Shown: positions 50,167-60,099 of the stretch, piece by piece
How positions within the stretch are numbered: position 1 is the stretch's first letter
Layout: the number at the start of each line of letters is the position of its first letter
From: Bartonella tamiae Th239
Lineage (GTDB): Bacteria; Pseudomonadota; Alphaproteobacteria; Rhizobiales; Rhizobiaceae
DNA length: 64,000 nucleotides
Assembly: GCF_000278275.1 (NCBI RefSeq)
Contig: NZ_JH725147.1
Location: forward strand, 1,433,063-1,497,062
Direction: 5' to 3'
Notes under the pieces: model-generated
Seen by the model: the letters and a program-made list of their open reading frames with translations, nothing else
Told to the model about the DNA's origin: nothing
Databases searched by the model: none
Program-made: the position numbers and the translations under genes

Positions 50167-50652
50167 ATGCGCTTAATTTTTTGGTTTATTTTAGGTTTTG
50201 TAATTTTTGGTTTTTCACCTTCGCTCGCACAAGAACCAATGCATCTTCCTATTGATGCAAAGCCTTTAGTCATTACTACACCTAAAGGAAAATTTTCCTA
50301 TGATCTAGAAATTGCTTTCACATCAGAGGAATCTGCTGCGGGGTTAATGTATCGTATAGATTTTCCTAAAAATAGAGCAATGTTGTTTAAATTTTCTAAT
50401 ATGCGAGTCATTGATATGTGGATGGCCAATACGCCTCTTCCATTAGATATGCTCTTTATTAATGAAAAAGGAAAAATCGTTGCCATTGCTGAAAATACAG
50501 TACCTTATTCCACTGATATCGTATCTTCCGGTGTTCCTGCAGCTTTTACAATTGAACTGAATGCAGGTGAAGTCAATGATAAACAAATAAAAGAAAACCA
50601 ATATGTTGACCATCCTGCTATTTGTAATCCTTGTGAGGTGACACAACAATGA
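50167..50652 (+). CDS. Secreted DUF192-family protein
   Basis: A DUF192 protein of 161 residues with a clear N-terminal signal (hydrophobic 3-18, likely cleavage after SLA near residue 21). The family core is AGLMYRIDFPKNRAMLF and DMWMANTPLPLDMLFINEKGKIVAI. Function is unknown; it is a conserved periplasmic domain. The ATG at 50167 has AGG 9 bases upstream, and the ATG at 50161 is an alternative. The stop overlaps the next gene by 4 bases. Confidence 0.85.
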   Translation: MRLIFWFILGFVIFGFSPSLAQEPMHLPIDAKPLVITTPKGKFSYDLEIAFTSEESAAGLMYRIDFPKNRAMLFKFSNMRVIDMWMANTPLPLDMLFINEKGKIVAIAENTVPYSTDIVSSGVPAAFTIELNAGEVNDKQIKENQYVDHPAICNPCEVTQQ

Positions 50653-51419
50653 GCGTTGAAGATGTTGAATATTTTGATCATGATGGTTTTAAACTCGCGT
50701 TTCGCCAAAATGGAGATGGTGACCCAATTTTATTAATTCATGGCTTTGCGTCTTCTTCACTCATTAATTGGTATTCACCCGGGTGGTTTCGTACTTTAAA
50801 TGAAGCGGGATACCGTGTGATTGCAATTGATAATCGAGGTCACGGACTTTCAGATAAAAGCCATGATCCGTCGGTTTATCTTCCTGAATTTATGGCAAAT
50901 GATGCTTTAGCATTGCTGAATTATTTAGGAATAAATAAATCCCATGTTATGGGATATTCTATGGGTGCACGTATTAGTGCATTTATGTGTTTACACTCTC
51001 CTAGTCTAGTAAAAAATGTTATTTTTGGTGGTTTGGGTATCGGAATGGTGACTGGGGCAGGGCATTGGGAGCCTGTTGCCAAGGCATTATTAGCAGAAAA
51101 TATTGAAACCATTGATGATCCTCGTGGTCTGATGTTTCGTAAATTCGCTGATAGAACGAAAAGTGATAAACAAGCATTGGCGGCTTGTGTCATAACATCA
51201 AAAAAAGAGCTTACTGCTGAGCAGGTTCATTCAATCAAACAGCCGGCCCTTGTTGCGGTTGGATCATTAGATGAAATATCAGGTGAGGCAGAACCATTAA
51301 CTGCGTTACTGCCTCATGGTGAAACACTTGTTATTCCTAATCGAGACCATATGTTGGCTGTTGGGGATCCCATATATAAAAAGGGTGTCATTGAGTTCCT
51401 ATCAAAACATCCCTTATAA
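50649..51419 (+). CDS. Alpha/beta-fold hydrolase
   Basis: The 256-residue alpha/beta hydrolase has ILLIHGFASSS near 27-37 (oxyanion region), DNRGHGLSD near 61-69, the nucleophile elbow GYSMGAR with Ser about 104, and a late histidine in NRDHMLAVGD. The acid is probably the Asp in VGSLDEIS. There is no signal peptide, so it is cytosolic. Substrate unknown. The start overlaps the DUF192 gene stop (ATGA). Confidence 0.88.
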   Translation: MSVEDVEYFDHDGFKLAFRQNGDGDPILLIHGFASSSLINWYSPGWFRTLNEAGYRVIAIDNRGHGLSDKSHDPSVYLPEFMANDALALLNYLGINKSHVMGYSMGARISAFMCLHSPSLVKNVIFGGLGIGMVTGAGHWEPVAKALLAENIETIDDPRGLMFRKFADRTKSDKQALAACVITSKKELTAEQVHSIKQPALVAVGSLDEISGEAEPLTALLPHGETLVIPNRDHMLAVGDPIYKKGVIEFLSKHPL

Positions 51420-51449
51420 ATTTAAGAATATTACTAAAGGAGATACAAA

Positions 51450-52259
51450 GTGTCTGCGATTGAACATGAAACGGTTGATCGTGATCATATTTCAGTATGG
51501 ACACAGATTAAAAATGAAGCGCTAAGCGCCAGCCAAGCAGATCCAGCTCTTTCTCCATTTTTTCAAGATGCAATTCATAAGCATGAAAACTTAAGCCAAA
51601 TGATTGCTGGTCGTGTTGCTGCACGGTTATGGACACGAGAGTTAAGTGAAGAAAGATTATTTCAAATTTTTGTTGAGCAAACAAATAATATTCAGGACTT
51701 TGAAGCAAGGTTAATTGCTGACATATTAGCCGTATATGATCGCGATCCCGCCTGTCATCGCATGGTTGAACCAGTACTTTATTTAAAGGGCTTTTTAGCT
51801 ATACAAGCGCATCGTTTTGCACATAGTTTATGGCATAAGGGGAGAAAAGATTTAGCATTGTTTTTACAAGGTAGATCCTCATCTGTTTTTCAGACTGATA
51901 TTCACCCTGCAGCTGTATTTGGAAAGGGTATTTTTCTTGATCACGCAACGGGATTTGTTGTTGGAGAAACGGCTAATATCGGTAATAATGTATCAATATT
52001 GCAAGATGTCACACTTGGTGGAACAGGAAAAGGAAGTGGCGATAGACATCCAAAAATTCGTTGTGGCGTTCTAATTGGAGCTGGTGCAAAGGTTCTTGGA
52101 AATATTGAAGTGGGAGATTGTGCAAAAATTGCTGCTGGCTCGGTTGTATTAAAGCCCGTTCCAGCAAATGCAACCGTTGCAGGTGTACCAGCAAAAATGA
52201 TCGGTGAATCATATAATGAAAAACCTGCTTTAAGCATGAATCAAAATTTAGAAGAATGA
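51450..52259 (+). CDS. cysE: Serine O-acetyltransferase
   Basis: CysE acetylates serine, the committed step of cysteine synthesis. The 269 residues have an N-terminal helical domain (DPACHRMVEPVLYLKGFLAIQAHRFAHSLWHKGR) and a left-handed beta-helix with DIHPAAVFGKGIFLDHATGFVVGETANIGNNVSILQDVTLGG near 151-192 containing the catalytic His/Asp. The start is a GTG with a strong AAGGAG 7 bases before it. The C-terminus is longer than in E. coli by a few residues. The final isoleucine that normally docks in CysK is not evident. Confidence 0.95.
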   Translation: MSAIEHETVDRDHISVWTQIKNEALSASQADPALSPFFQDAIHKHENLSQMIAGRVAARLWTRELSEERLFQIFVEQTNNIQDFEARLIADILAVYDRDPACHRMVEPVLYLKGFLAIQAHRFAHSLWHKGRKDLALFLQGRSSSVFQTDIHPAAVFGKGIFLDHATGFVVGETANIGNNVSILQDVTLGGTGKGSGDRHPKIRCGVLIGAGAKVLGNIEVGDCAKIAAGSVVLKPVPANATVAGVPAKMIGESYNEKPALSMNQNLEE

Positions 52260-52347
52260 AATAAAACGCCTTAACTTCTTTACATCAGCGATAGAGTATC
52301 TTATCAGGCATACATATCTTAAGAAATTAACGAATTAGGAGAAAGCC

Positions 52348-52560
52348 ATGAATCCAGAAGAAATTAAAAAGCTTGATTCCTATTTTAAGCGCGTTTTTCA
52401 AAATCTTTCACTACACGTTAAAGCACGTCCACGTAAAGATGACTCGTGCGAAGTTTATCTAGGAGATGAATTTTTAGGAATTGTTTATCGTGATGAAGAT
52501 GAAGGTGAATTGTCCTATAATTTTTCAATGGCCATACTTGATATTGATCTTGACGAATAG
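52348..52560 (+). CDS. DUF3126-family small protein
   Basis: The 70-residue acidic protein has an N-terminal MNPEEIKKLDSYFKRVF, then EVYLGDEFLGIVYRDEDEGELSYNFSMAILDIDLDE. This matches the alphaproteobacterial DUF3126 family as I know it. Function unknown. TAGGAGAAAG lies 5-12 bases before the ATG. It follows cysE in the same direction after 88 bases and converges on radC. Confidence 0.88.
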   Translation: MNPEEIKKLDSYFKRVFQNLSLHVKARPRKDDSCEVYLGDEFLGIVYRDEDEGELSYNFSMAILDIDLDE

Positions 52561-52615
52561 AAAATAGAAAATACAAATATAGTGTAACAAATAAGTTATT
52601 AGACACTTTTTTCAT

Positions 52616-53419
52616 TTAGATAAGTTTCAATGACCGAAAGCTGCTATATCCATTTCTTGCAATAATGATGTGATCATGTATTGCAATGCCTAAAGCATTT
52701 GCCACATCTTTAAGTCTGTGGGTCATCGAAATATCTTCTTGCGAGGGAGTGGGATCTCCTGAGGGATGGTTATGAACAAGAATAATCGCAGAAGCTGAAA
52801 GTTGTATTGCACGTCGTACAACCTCTCTTGGGTAAACAGGTGTATGATCAACAGTTCCCGTTTGTTGTATTTCATCGGCAATGAGTCCATTCTTTTTGTC
52901 AAGAAATAAAATCCGAAACTGTTCACGTGTTTCATGTGCCATTGCTGCTTTACAATATGCAATGACTTTATCCCATGATGAAAATACATCTCTTTTTCTA
53001 AGCTCTGAACGATTAACACGTTCAGCAATCCCTGCGATTATTTTCAAATCTTTAGCAACAGCTTCACCACAACCCTCAACTTCTAGTAAAAGAAAATAAT
53101 CTGCTCCAAGAACATCAGCAAGACTTCCAAAACGTTTTATCAATGCTTTGGCAAGCGGTTTTGTATCTGCGCGTGGTATGGAACGAAACAGTAATAGCTC
53201 AAGATATTCATAATCGGCTAAACCAATGCCGTGGGTCTCAAAATAACGATTTCTTAACCGATCGCGATGACCCTTATGAGGAGAAATTATTGTGCTTTTC
53301 TTACTCGATAATTTTTTATTTATTTGATAATTTAATTCGCTTTCTTTTGCATTAAAATCTGCTGACAAAGAAAAGGACCCGCTTTCAGCAAAGGCATTTT
53401 TATTGCGGTTTTTCTTCAT
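52616..53419 (-). CDS. radC: RadC-family JAB-domain protein
   Basis: The 267-residue RadC family protein has an N-terminal helix-hairpin-helix-like region ([29 protein letters not shown]) and a C-terminal JAB/MPN domain with the metal motif [15 protein letters not shown] near 215-229. Despite its name, a repair role is not established, and some members act as nucleases in transformation or phage contexts. It follows map by 14 bases on the same strand, a common alphaproteobacterial pairing. Confidence 0.93.
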   Translation of the reverse strand: MKKNRNKNAFAESGSFSLSADFNAKESELNYQINKKLSSKKSTIISPHKGHRDRLRNRYFETHGIGLADYEYLELLLFRSIPRADTKPLAKALIKRFGSLADVLGADYFLLLEVEGCGEAVAKDLKIIAGIAERVNRSELRKRDVFSSWDKVIAYCKAAMAHETREQFRILFLDKKNGLIADEIQQTGTVDHTPVYPREVVRRAIQLSASAIILVHNHPSGDPTPSQEDISMTHRLKDVANALGIAIHDHIIIARNGYSSFRSLKLI

Positions 53420-53433
53420 ATTGATATAACCTT

Positions 53434-54264
53434 TTAAATGTTCCGATTTGGTACAAAAAAAGTATTTTTAGGAGAAAGTGTAAATATTTCACATCCGTTT
53501 TTCGTGACAGCTAAGGTATGTTCATATTGGGCAGTCAGAGAACGATCGCGTGTCACTGCCGTCCAACCATCATTTAATACTTTTACACCAGGTTTACCCA
53601 AATTTATCATCGGTTCAATCGTAAACATCATACCTTCACGCAATTGAATACCGTCACCAGGTCGACCGAAATGGAGAATATTTGGTGCATCATGGAACAA
53701 TTGTCCAATGCCATGCCCGCAAAAATCTTGAACGACAGAACAACGTTCAAATTCAGCGTAGTTTTGTATCGCCGCACCGATATCTCCCGTCGTTGCACCC
53801 GGTTTTACAGCTGCAATACCACGCATTAAGCTTTCATGTGTAACTTCAAGGAGACGTTCTGCTGCACGTTTAATCTGACCGACTGGATACATACGACTGG
53901 TATCACCGTGCCAGCCATCTAAAATAAAAGTGACATCGACATTAACAATATCACCATCTTTTAAAGCTTTATTATCTGGAATACCATGACACACAACATG
54001 ATTAATTGATGTGCAGCAAGAATGAGTATATCCACGATAATTTAAATCTGCAGGAAGTGCACCTCGATCTGCACCAAAGGCAAAAACAAAATCATCAATT
54101 TCTTGGGTTGTTGTCCCAGGTTTAATAATTTCCACCAAAGCGTCAAGACATTCAGCGGCTATGCGTCCTACTTTGCGCATTCCTGCAAAAGCTTCTTCAT
54201 CGAACAAACGGATTTGTCCATTTTGTTTTGGGAGTGCTTTTTTATAATCGACGTAATTGGTCAT
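53434..54264 (-). CDS. map: Methionine aminopeptidase, type I
   Basis: Map removes the initiator methionine from new proteins. The 276 residues carry the five metal ligands: the Asp pair in [21 protein letters not shown] near 109-129, the His in [12 protein letters not shown] near 183-194, and the Glu residues in MFTIEPMI and QYEHTLAVT. It is first in a two-gene unit with radC. Confidence 0.95.
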   Translation of the reverse strand: MTNYVDYKKALPKQNGQIRLFDEEAFAGMRKVGRIAAECLDALVEIIKPGTTTQEIDDFVFAFGADRGALPADLNYRGYTHSCCTSINHVVCHGIPDNKALKDGDIVNVDVTFILDGWHGDTSRMYPVGQIKRAAERLLEVTHESLMRGIAAVKPGATTGDIGAAIQNYAEFERCSVVQDFCGHGIGQLFHDAPNILHFGRPGDGIQLREGMMFTIEPMINLGKPGVKVLNDGWTAVTRDRSLTAQYEHTLAVTKNGCEIFTLSPKNTFFVPNRNI

Positions 54265-54618
54265 GTATTTTTCTGTTCTCTATTGTGGTTATTGTTGTAT
54301 TGGTTTTAGTTTTTGTATCGTTAATATTTCAAATTCTCTTTCAAATTATATATCATCATGCTCGATACATTCATTTTTTTTAATGTTCATAGCGAAATAA
54401 TCTCATAACTATTTCCTCATGCCAATAATTAAAATCAACATATATGACTTTTGAATAAAAATTTTACCATGAGCTTGTTTTTAGATTTGTCTTTTAAGAT
54501 CGTCATAAAAATATCATTTGTAAATAAATTCAGTTTTATTCTATCTGTGTTAATGCCTTTTTTATTGATCATACTTAAGGAAGAGCAAAATAAGAATTAT
54601 GAAATAACGGATTGAAAC
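54265..54618. other. AT-rich spacer between divergent map and trmJ
   Basis: 354 bases with no frame, hairpin or tRNA that I can support. It must hold both divergent promoters, but none matches sigma-70 consensus well enough to call. Confidence 0.3.
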
Positions 54619-55449
54619 ATGGCAGGCACAAATAAAAAACAAAAAAATATAGAAAATGGTCCTGTAATTATTTTGGTAGAACCGCAATTGCCTGAAAATA
54701 TTGGTATGGTAGCTCGAGCAATGGCAAATTTTGGGCTTTCTGAATTGCGTTTGGTCAACCCACGCGAAAAATTTCCTAATGCAAAAGCTACAGCCGCTGC
54801 AAGTAAAGCGGATCATATTATTGAAAAAACCAAATTATATGAAAATTTACGAGATGCCATAAGTGATATGCATTATGTTTTCGCAACAACTGCACGTGAA
54901 CGGGATAGTTTTAAACCTGTTAAAAGCGCTGTGGAAGCTGCGCATTATTTGCGTTTACTTGCAGAAAAAAAACAAAAAACGGCAATACTATTTGGTCGTG
55001 AACGCTGGGGACTCAAAAATGAAGAAATAAGCTTGGCAGATGAAATCGTAACATTCCCAGTCAATCCAGCTTTTGCTTCGCTTAATATTGCACAAGCGGT
55101 ATTATTGATGTCCTATGAATGGATGAAATCTGGTTTTGACGTTGCATCAGAAACAGTTTTTCGTGCTCCTTTAATGCCAACATCACAAAAAGAAACATTG
55201 CACAGTTTTTTCAATCAAATCGAAAATGCACTGGATATACGTGGTTATTTTCGACCAAAAGAACGTAAAAAAGTGATGGTTGAAAATTTACGCTCGGTAT
55301 TAACACGTGCACAATTTAGCGAAGCGGAAGTTCGCTTGTTGCGTGGTGTTATTTCATCATTAGATCATTTTTCACCAAAACTTCCTCGTGGATCGGGTGC
55401 ACCTGAAACCAGAAAACGCAAAATTCAACATAATAACGAACATGAATAA
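54619..55449 (+). CDS. trmJ: tRNA (Cm32/Um32) 2'-O-methyltransferase TrmJ-type
   Basis: The SPOUT methyltransferase (276 residues) has [29 protein letters not shown] near 20-48, [18 protein letters not shown] near 127-144, and the knot motif [23 protein letters not shown] near 151-173. This is the TrmJ layout, modifying position 32 in tRNA. The C-terminal extension ([16 protein letters not shown]) is typical. It overlaps murI by 8 bases. Confidence 0.92.
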   Translation: MAGTNKKQKNIENGPVIILVEPQLPENIGMVARAMANFGLSELRLVNPREKFPNAKATAAASKADHIIEKTKLYENLRDAISDMHYVFATTARERDSFKPVKSAVEAAHYLRLLAEKKQKTAILFGRERWGLKNEEISLADEIVTFPVNPAFASLNIAQAVLLMSYEWMKSGFDVASETVFRAPLMPTSQKETLHSFFNQIENALDIRGYFRPKERKKVMVENLRSVLTRAQFSEAEVRLLRGVISSLDHFSPKLPRGSGAPETRKRKIQHNNEHE

Positions 55450-56242
55450 AAGACCTATTTTATTTTTTGATAGTGGCATTGGCGGTTTAACGGTTTTACG
55501 CGAAGCCCGAATTCTTATGCCTGAAAAACGTTTTGTTTATGTTGCTGATGATGCCCATTTTCCTTATGGTGCATGGAGTGAAGAGAATTTAACAAAACAT
55601 ATTCTTTCTCTATTTCATATTTTGATAGAAAAATATTCACCAATTTTATGTGTTATTGCATGTAATACAGCATCGACAGTTGTCTTAAGTGAATTACGTC
55701 AAACATTTCCTTCTATTCTTTTTGTCGGAACTGTCCCCGCGATTAAGCCTGCCGCTGAACAAACCCTTTCAGGGCTTATAACGGTATTAGCAACAACTGG
55801 CACAGTTAAAAGAGCCTATACGCGCGCACTTATACAATCATTTGCAAATCAATGTGATGTCCAATTGGTAGGCAGCGAAAAATTGGCAAACTGCGCTGAG
55901 CTTTATTTACGCGGTGTTCCTTTAGACAAAAAAACTCTAAAAGATGAAATTGAACCATGTTTTATTCATAAAAAAAATAAAAAAACTGATATTATAGTCC
56001 TAGCGTGTACACATTTTCCATTTTTAATTCATTCATTTCGAAAAATTGCACCTTGGCCTGTCGATTGGATCGATCCTGCTGAAGCCATTGCAAAACGCGT
56101 AAAATCGTTACTGATGAAAAATGAAAGAGAAAACACTTTATTTCATCATGAAGATCTGGCTTATTTCACCTCTCACCATAATGATTATGCGACAATACGT
56201 TTGCTTTATGGCTTTGGTTTGAAATGCGATTGGTGCGCTTGA
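55442..56242 (+). CDS. murI: Glutamate racemase
   Basis: MurI makes D-glutamate for peptidoglycan. It has 266 residues from the ATG at 55442, chosen because [18 protein letters not shown] matches the family N-terminus. The open frame extends 18 codons into trmJ. The catalytic cysteines are C74 in VIACNTAST and the one in LACTHFPFL near 182-190. It overlaps trmJ, suggesting coupling. Confidence 0.94.
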   Translation: MNKRPILFFDSGIGGLTVLREARILMPEKRFVYVADDAHFPYGAWSEENLTKHILSLFHILIEKYSPILCVIACNTASTVVLSELRQTFPSILFVGTVPAIKPAAEQTLSGLITVLATTGTVKRAYTRALIQSFANQCDVQLVGSEKLANCAELYLRGVPLDKKTLKDEIEPCFIHKKNKKTDIIVLACTHFPFLIHSFRKIAPWPVDWIDPAEAIAKRVKSLLMKNERENTLFHHEDLAYFTSHHNDYATIRLLYGFGLKCDWCA

Positions 56243-56357
56243 CTTTTGAAATAAAGAAAATTATTAAGACATCTTGTATCAAGATTGTCTTATACAAATT
56301 CATTAAACGTGTCCCGTGTACAATCGTGCAAAGCGTGCGCTGATTGTTCTGTCAGTC

Positions 56358-56414
56358 TTTTGTTTAAAAAGACAGAGGAGGGTGCGTTTCCTTAAAGGTA
56401 AGATTTCTTATCTT
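56358..56414 (+). promoter_or_regulatory. Structured leader of rpsD
   Basis: Two hairpins lie in the rpsD 5' region: GTCTTTT/AAAAGAC (within a CTGTC...GACAG pairing, about 56350-56375) and AAGGTAAG/CTTATCTT (56395-56414), the latter followed by TTTATTTTT, like a weak terminator just before the SD (GAAGGA, 56426-56431). This could be an attenuator or S4 autoregulation site; neither is established for this lineage. Confidence 0.35.
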
Positions 56415-56437
56415 TTTATTTTTGAGAAGGAAATGCG

Positions 56438-57055
56438 ATGAGCAAGCGCGAATCTGCAAAATATAAAATTGACCGACGTATGGGTGAAAATATTTGGGGT
56501 CGACCAAAATCTCCAGTTAATCGTCGTGAGTATGGACCCGGTCAACACGGACAACGCCGTAAAGGTAAACTTTCTGACTATGGTGTTCAGCTTCGTGCAA
56601 AACAAAAGCTTAAAGGCTTTTATGGCGATATTTCTGAAAAACAATTTCGTAAAACTTATGAAGAAGCAATTAGACGTCGTGGTGATACTGGCGAAAATCT
56701 CATTGGACTTTTAGAATCACGTCTTGACGCAATTGTCTATCGTTCAAAATTTGTTCCAACTATTTTTGCTGCACGCCAGTTTATAAACCATGGACATGTG
56801 AATGTTAATGGTAAGCGGACAAATATTCAATCTTATCGTTGTAAAGCCGGTGATGTGATTGAAGTCCGTGAAAAATCCAAACAGTTAGTCCTTGTTCTCG
56901 AAGCAACACAATTGGCTGAACGTGATGTACCAGATTATATCGACGCTGATCATAATAAGATGGTTGCGACATATTCACGAGTTCCTTCATTTTCTGACGT
57001 TCCTTATGCTGTGCAGATGGAACCAAATCTGGTTGTCGAATTCTATTCACGTTAA
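56438..57055 (+). CDS. rpsD: 30S ribosomal protein S4
   Basis: S4 nucleates assembly of the 30S body. The 205 residues carry [48 protein letters not shown] near 35-61, and the S4 RNA-binding domain [11 protein letters not shown] with [17 protein letters not shown]. It lacks the N-terminal zinc cysteines of the other S4 type. A GAAGGA SD and a strong terminator mark a single-gene unit. Confidence 0.98.
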   Translation: MSKRESAKYKIDRRMGENIWGRPKSPVNRREYGPGQHGQRRKGKLSDYGVQLRAKQKLKGFYGDISEKQFRKTYEEAIRRRGDTGENLIGLLESRLDAIVYRSKFVPTIFAARQFINHGHVNVNGKRTNIQSYRCKAGDVIEVREKSKQLVLVLEATQLAERDVPDYIDADHNKMVATYSRVPSFSDVPYAVQMEPNLVVEFYSR

Positions 57056-57080
57056 ACATTTTGAATCGTGATGATCTATA

Positions 57081-57106
57081 CAGGGAGCTCACGCTCCCTG
57101 TTTTTG
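57081..57106 (+). terminator. Rho-independent terminator of rpsD
   Basis: A GC-rich 8-bp stem CAGGGAGC/GCTCCCTG with a 4-base loop, followed by TTTTTGTTT, lies 25 bases after the stop. Confidence 0.9.
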
Positions 57107-57140
57107 TTTGTAAGAAATTTAATGTTTGAAGGGAAAAAAC

Positions 57141-57974
57141 ATGAATGCATCGTTTGATGTAAATGCTCTTGTTGATGGATGCCATCCAATGTTTTATGAT
57201 GTTCCTTCAACAGTTGAATTTAATAAATTGCGTAAACGTATTTTAAGACATGTTCGGCAAGCTTTTGAAGATTTTTCAATGATAAAGCCCGGTGAGAAAT
57301 GGCTTATAGCTTTATCAGGTGGCAAAGATTCCTATGGTTTGCTAGCTATTTTACTAGACCTTAAGTGGCGTGGTTTTCTGCCTGTTGATCTTTTGGCATG
57401 TAACCTTGATCAAGGACAACCAAATTTTCCCAAACATATATTGCCAAATTATCTTGAAAAATATGATATTCCATATCGTATTGAATATCAGGACACTTAT
57501 TCTGTTGTTACGGATAAACTTACTGAAAGTCAGACTTATTGTTCACTTTGTTCACGTTTGCGTCGTGGACATCTTTACCGTGTTGCACGTGAAGAAAATT
57601 GTTCTACATTAATCTTAGGTCATCATCGTGATGATGCATTGGAAACTTTTTTTATGAATCTTTTTCATGGTGGACGTCTTGCTGCAATGCCTGGAAAACT
57701 TTTAAATGATGAAGGTGATATTACAGTATTGCGTCCTCTGATTTATACGGCAGAAGAAGATATGGAAAAATTTTCACAGGCAATGAATTTTCCTATCATT
57801 CCCTGTAATTTATGTGGAAGCCAAGATGGTTTACAACGCAACATAATGAAAGCAATGTTAAGCGAAATTGAAAAAAAGATGCCTGGACGTAAAGACACGA
57901 TGATACGTGCTTTAACAAATGTACGTCCAAGTCATCTACTTGATAATAAGCTTTTTGATTTCAATTCTTTATAA
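57141..57974 (+). CDS. ttcA: tRNA 2-thiocytidine(32) biosynthesis protein
   Basis: TtcA thiolates C32 of tRNA with an ATP-pyrophosphatase fold and an iron-sulfur cluster. The 277 residues include the PP-loop [11 protein letters not shown] at 58-68, the cysteine pair CSLC at 134-137, [20 protein letters not shown] near 158-177 and a further cysteine in [19 protein letters not shown] lies 6 bases before the ATG at 57141. The frame opens 5 codons earlier. It modifies the same tRNA position as TrmJ above. Confidence 0.95.
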   Translation: MNASFDVNALVDGCHPMFYDVPSTVEFNKLRKRILRHVRQAFEDFSMIKPGEKWLIALSGGKDSYGLLAILLDLKWRGFLPVDLLACNLDQGQPNFPKHILPNYLEKYDIPYRIEYQDTYSVVTDKLTESQTYCSLCSRLRRGHLYRVAREENCSTLILGHHRDDALETFFMNLFHGGRLAAMPGKLLNDEGDITVLRPLIYTAEEDMEKFSQAMNFPIIPCNLCGSQDGLQRNIMKAMLSEIEKKMPGRKDTMIRALTNVRPSHLLDNKLFDFNSL

Positions 57975-58021
57975 AATTTCATTTTTAATAAAATATATCA
58001 AAGATTAATACCCCAAAAAGT

Positions 58022-59299
58022 TTAATCTTTTTTCGGTATATTGTCGTTATTAATTAAATGGACTGATTGGTTAAACAAACGTCCGTTTTCAGCAATAAGA
58101 ACTAAAATCACTGCAACACTTCCTAAAATGAAAAAGCCTGCAGCTATAGGAATTGTTGACCCATTAAATTGTTGACCAATAATAAATCCAAGTCCAGCAC
58201 CAAGTACCGTTTGTAGAAATCCAAAAACAGACGAGGCTGTGCCTGCAACTTTGCCTAATGGTTCCATAGCAAGAGAATTAAAATTAGCGCCCATACCACC
58301 GAATGAAAACATAATGATAGTGAATAAAATCATATAAAAAACAAAGGGGATATTTCCACCAGCAATTATAGACCAAATAAACCAGATAAAAGATGCAAAG
58401 CAAAATATCATCAATAAAACGTGAGAAATGCGCCGCATACCATATTTTCCGACAAAACGTGCATTCAGAAATGCTGATAACGCTTGAAATGTTGCAACAG
58501 TTGCAAATGCTAAAGGAAACCAAACACCTAATCCATAAATGCCATTATAAATTTGTTCTGCCGTATTTAACGCAGCAAAAAGGCTACCAAGCAACACAGA
58601 AAAGGCTAGCGTATAACACAAAGCTGCCCGATTAGATATAACAACCCATAGTCCTGTTCCAACAGAAGAAAATGTCAAAGGACGCTTTTCATAGAGTGTT
58701 TCAGGAAGACGAAAATAAACCCAAAAAGTTATGATTACACCCGCAACTGCCATAAAAAGAAATATGAGTTGCCAGTGTTCAAATATCATAATTGCTTGAC
58801 CTGTAGCGGGGGCAATAATTGGAACGATCATAAAAACCATCATCACGATGGACATGACTTCAGCCATTTTTCGTCCATCATAAATATCTCGAACAATCGA
58901 AACCGTTAATACGCGAGTTGCTGCGGCCCCAACACCTTGAATGGCACGTAATACTAAGAGACCCGCAAAACTTGGAGCAAATGCGCAAGCTGCTGAAGCT
59001 ATCGAATACAATATTAAACTTATTATGATTGGTATACGACGCCCAAATCGATCACTTATAGGACCCAAAAATACCTGTGAAAATCCAAAGCCAACAAGAT
59101 AACAAAAAATAATATAATGGTGATCATTAACGCCAGTCACATTAAGACTTCGCTTAATTTCTCCCATAGCCGGTAACATGATATCAATCGCAATGGCATT
59201 GGTTGCCATTAAAACTGCAATCATAATGACAAACTCTATATAACCAAGTCGGGCTTTTACCGAATTTATGTGATTTTGCTCAGAAGATAATTGTGACAT
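58022..59299 (-). CDS. Bcr/CflA-family multidrug efflux transporter
   Basis: The MFS exporter (425 residues) has 12 membrane segments, the N-terminal pattern ATNAIAIDIMLPAMGEIKRSLNV near 34-56, QVFLGPISDRFGRRIPI near 76-92 (motif A) and RAIQGVGAAATRVLTVSIVRDIYDG near 120-144. These match Bcr/CflA drug-resistance proteins; the actual substrate is not known. I chose the ATG at 59299 because GAGGAT lies 5 bases upstream. A terminator hairpin lies immediately before the SD. Confidence 0.9.
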   Translation of the reverse strand: MSQLSSEQNHINSVKARLGYIEFVIMIAVLMATNAIAIDIMLPAMGEIKRSLNVTGVNDHHYIIFCYLVGFGFSQVFLGPISDRFGRRIPIIISLILYSIASAACAFAPSFAGLLVLRAIQGVGAAATRVLTVSIVRDIYDGRKMAEVMSIVMMVFMIVPIIAPATGQAIMIFEHWQLIFLFMAVAGVIITFWVYFRLPETLYEKRPLTFSSVGTGLWVVISNRAALCYTLAFSVLLGSLFAALNTAEQIYNGIYGLGVWFPLAFATVATFQALSAFLNARFVGKYGMRRISHVLLMIFCFASFIWFIWSIIAGGNIPFVFYMILFTIIMFSFGGMGANFNSLAMEPLGKVAGTASSVFGFLQTVLGAGLGFIIGQQFNGSTIPIAAGFFILGSVAVILVLIAENGRLFNQSVHLINNDNIPKKD

Positions 59300-59315
59300 T
59301 AGAATCCTCAAAATG

Positions 59316-59339
59316 AAAAAAGGCCGATCTAAGATCGGC
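59316..59339 (-). terminator. Rho-independent terminator after grxD
   Basis: On the minus strand GCCGATC/GATCGGC with a 3-base loop is followed by CTTTTTTC. It lies downstream of grxD and only about 5 bases before the SD of the Bcr/CflA gene, so it either ends the bolA-grxD unit or attenuates the transporter. Confidence 0.75.
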
Positions 59340-59388
59340 GCTTTTCATTCATAATATTATTTGTAAATAATTTCATGTTATAAGTGTA

Positions 59389-59721
59389 TTAGACTGTTTT
59401 AACAGTAATTCCATTTTCTTCAAGTAACTTTTGCAGTTCACCTTCTTGAAACATTTCTCTGATTATATCACAACCACCAACAAATTCACCTTTTACATAA
59501 AGTTGCGGTATTGTTGGCCAGTTGGAATAATCTTTAATTCCTTGACGCAATTCATCTGACGTTAAAACATTGATCCCTTTATAATCAAGTTCTAAGTAAT
59601 CAAGTATTTGAACGACTTGGCCTGAAAAACCACATTGTGGGAATCCGGGCGTGCCTTTCATAAATACAACAACGTCATGAGATTTGACTTCATTATCAAT
59701 AAATTCACGGGCGGCACTCAT
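59389..59721 (-). CDS. grxD: Monothiol glutaredoxin (Grx4 type)
   Basis: The 110-residue CGFS glutaredoxin carries [19 protein letters not shown] near 22-40, with CGFS at 30-33, then [19 protein letters not shown] near 69-87 (glutathione-binding region). CGFS glutaredoxins bind a shared [2Fe-2S] cluster, often with BolA, and help deliver iron-sulfur clusters. bolA lies 97 bases upstream on the same strand. Confidence 0.96.
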   Translation of the reverse strand: MSAAREFIDNEVKSHDVVVFMKGTPGFPQCGFSGQVVQILDYLELDYKGINVLTSDELRQGIKDYSNWPTIPQLYVKGEFVGGCDIIREMFQEGELQKLLEENGITVKTV

Positions 59722-59818
59722 GTTTTTTTCCTTTCATCCCTCTCATTATAATTTTTCTTCAACCTTATAACTAATTATGCTTTTCCAATACTTATCACAA
59801 GAGCACTAAAATTATTTT

Positions 59819-60052
59819 TTAATCAGGAACACTGGTTTGTAAGGCAAGCGCATGTAAAATACCGCCCATATTTCCTTGAAGAGCATCATAAACCATTTTA
59901 TGTTGTTGAACACGATTTTTACCTCGAAAGCTTTCCGAGATAACTTCAGCAGCGTAATGTTCTCCATCACCAGCTAAATCACGTATCGTAACGATGGCAT
60001 CAGGTATGCCTTCCCGAATGAGTTTTTCAATAGCATGCGCTTCCATAGCCAT
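59819..60052 (-). CDS. bolA: BolA-family protein
   Basis: The 77-residue BolA-like protein has the conserved IVTIRDLAGDGEHYAAEVISESFRGKNRVQQHKMVYDALQG core, including a DGEHY motif that supplies cluster ligands with a CGFS glutaredoxin. AGGAGA lies 6-8 bases before the ATG at 60052. The open frame runs 26 codons further into the purL 3' end. The downstream grxD gene gives the usual BolA-Grx pair. Confidence 0.94.
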   Translation of the reverse strand: MAMEAHAIEKLIREGIPDAIVTIRDLAGDGEHYAAEVISESFRGKNRVQQHKMVYDALQGNMGGILHALALQTSVPD

Positions 60053-60099
60053 AAATACTCTCCTATTTAAATTATTTTTGATTGATAGTGCGATACAAT

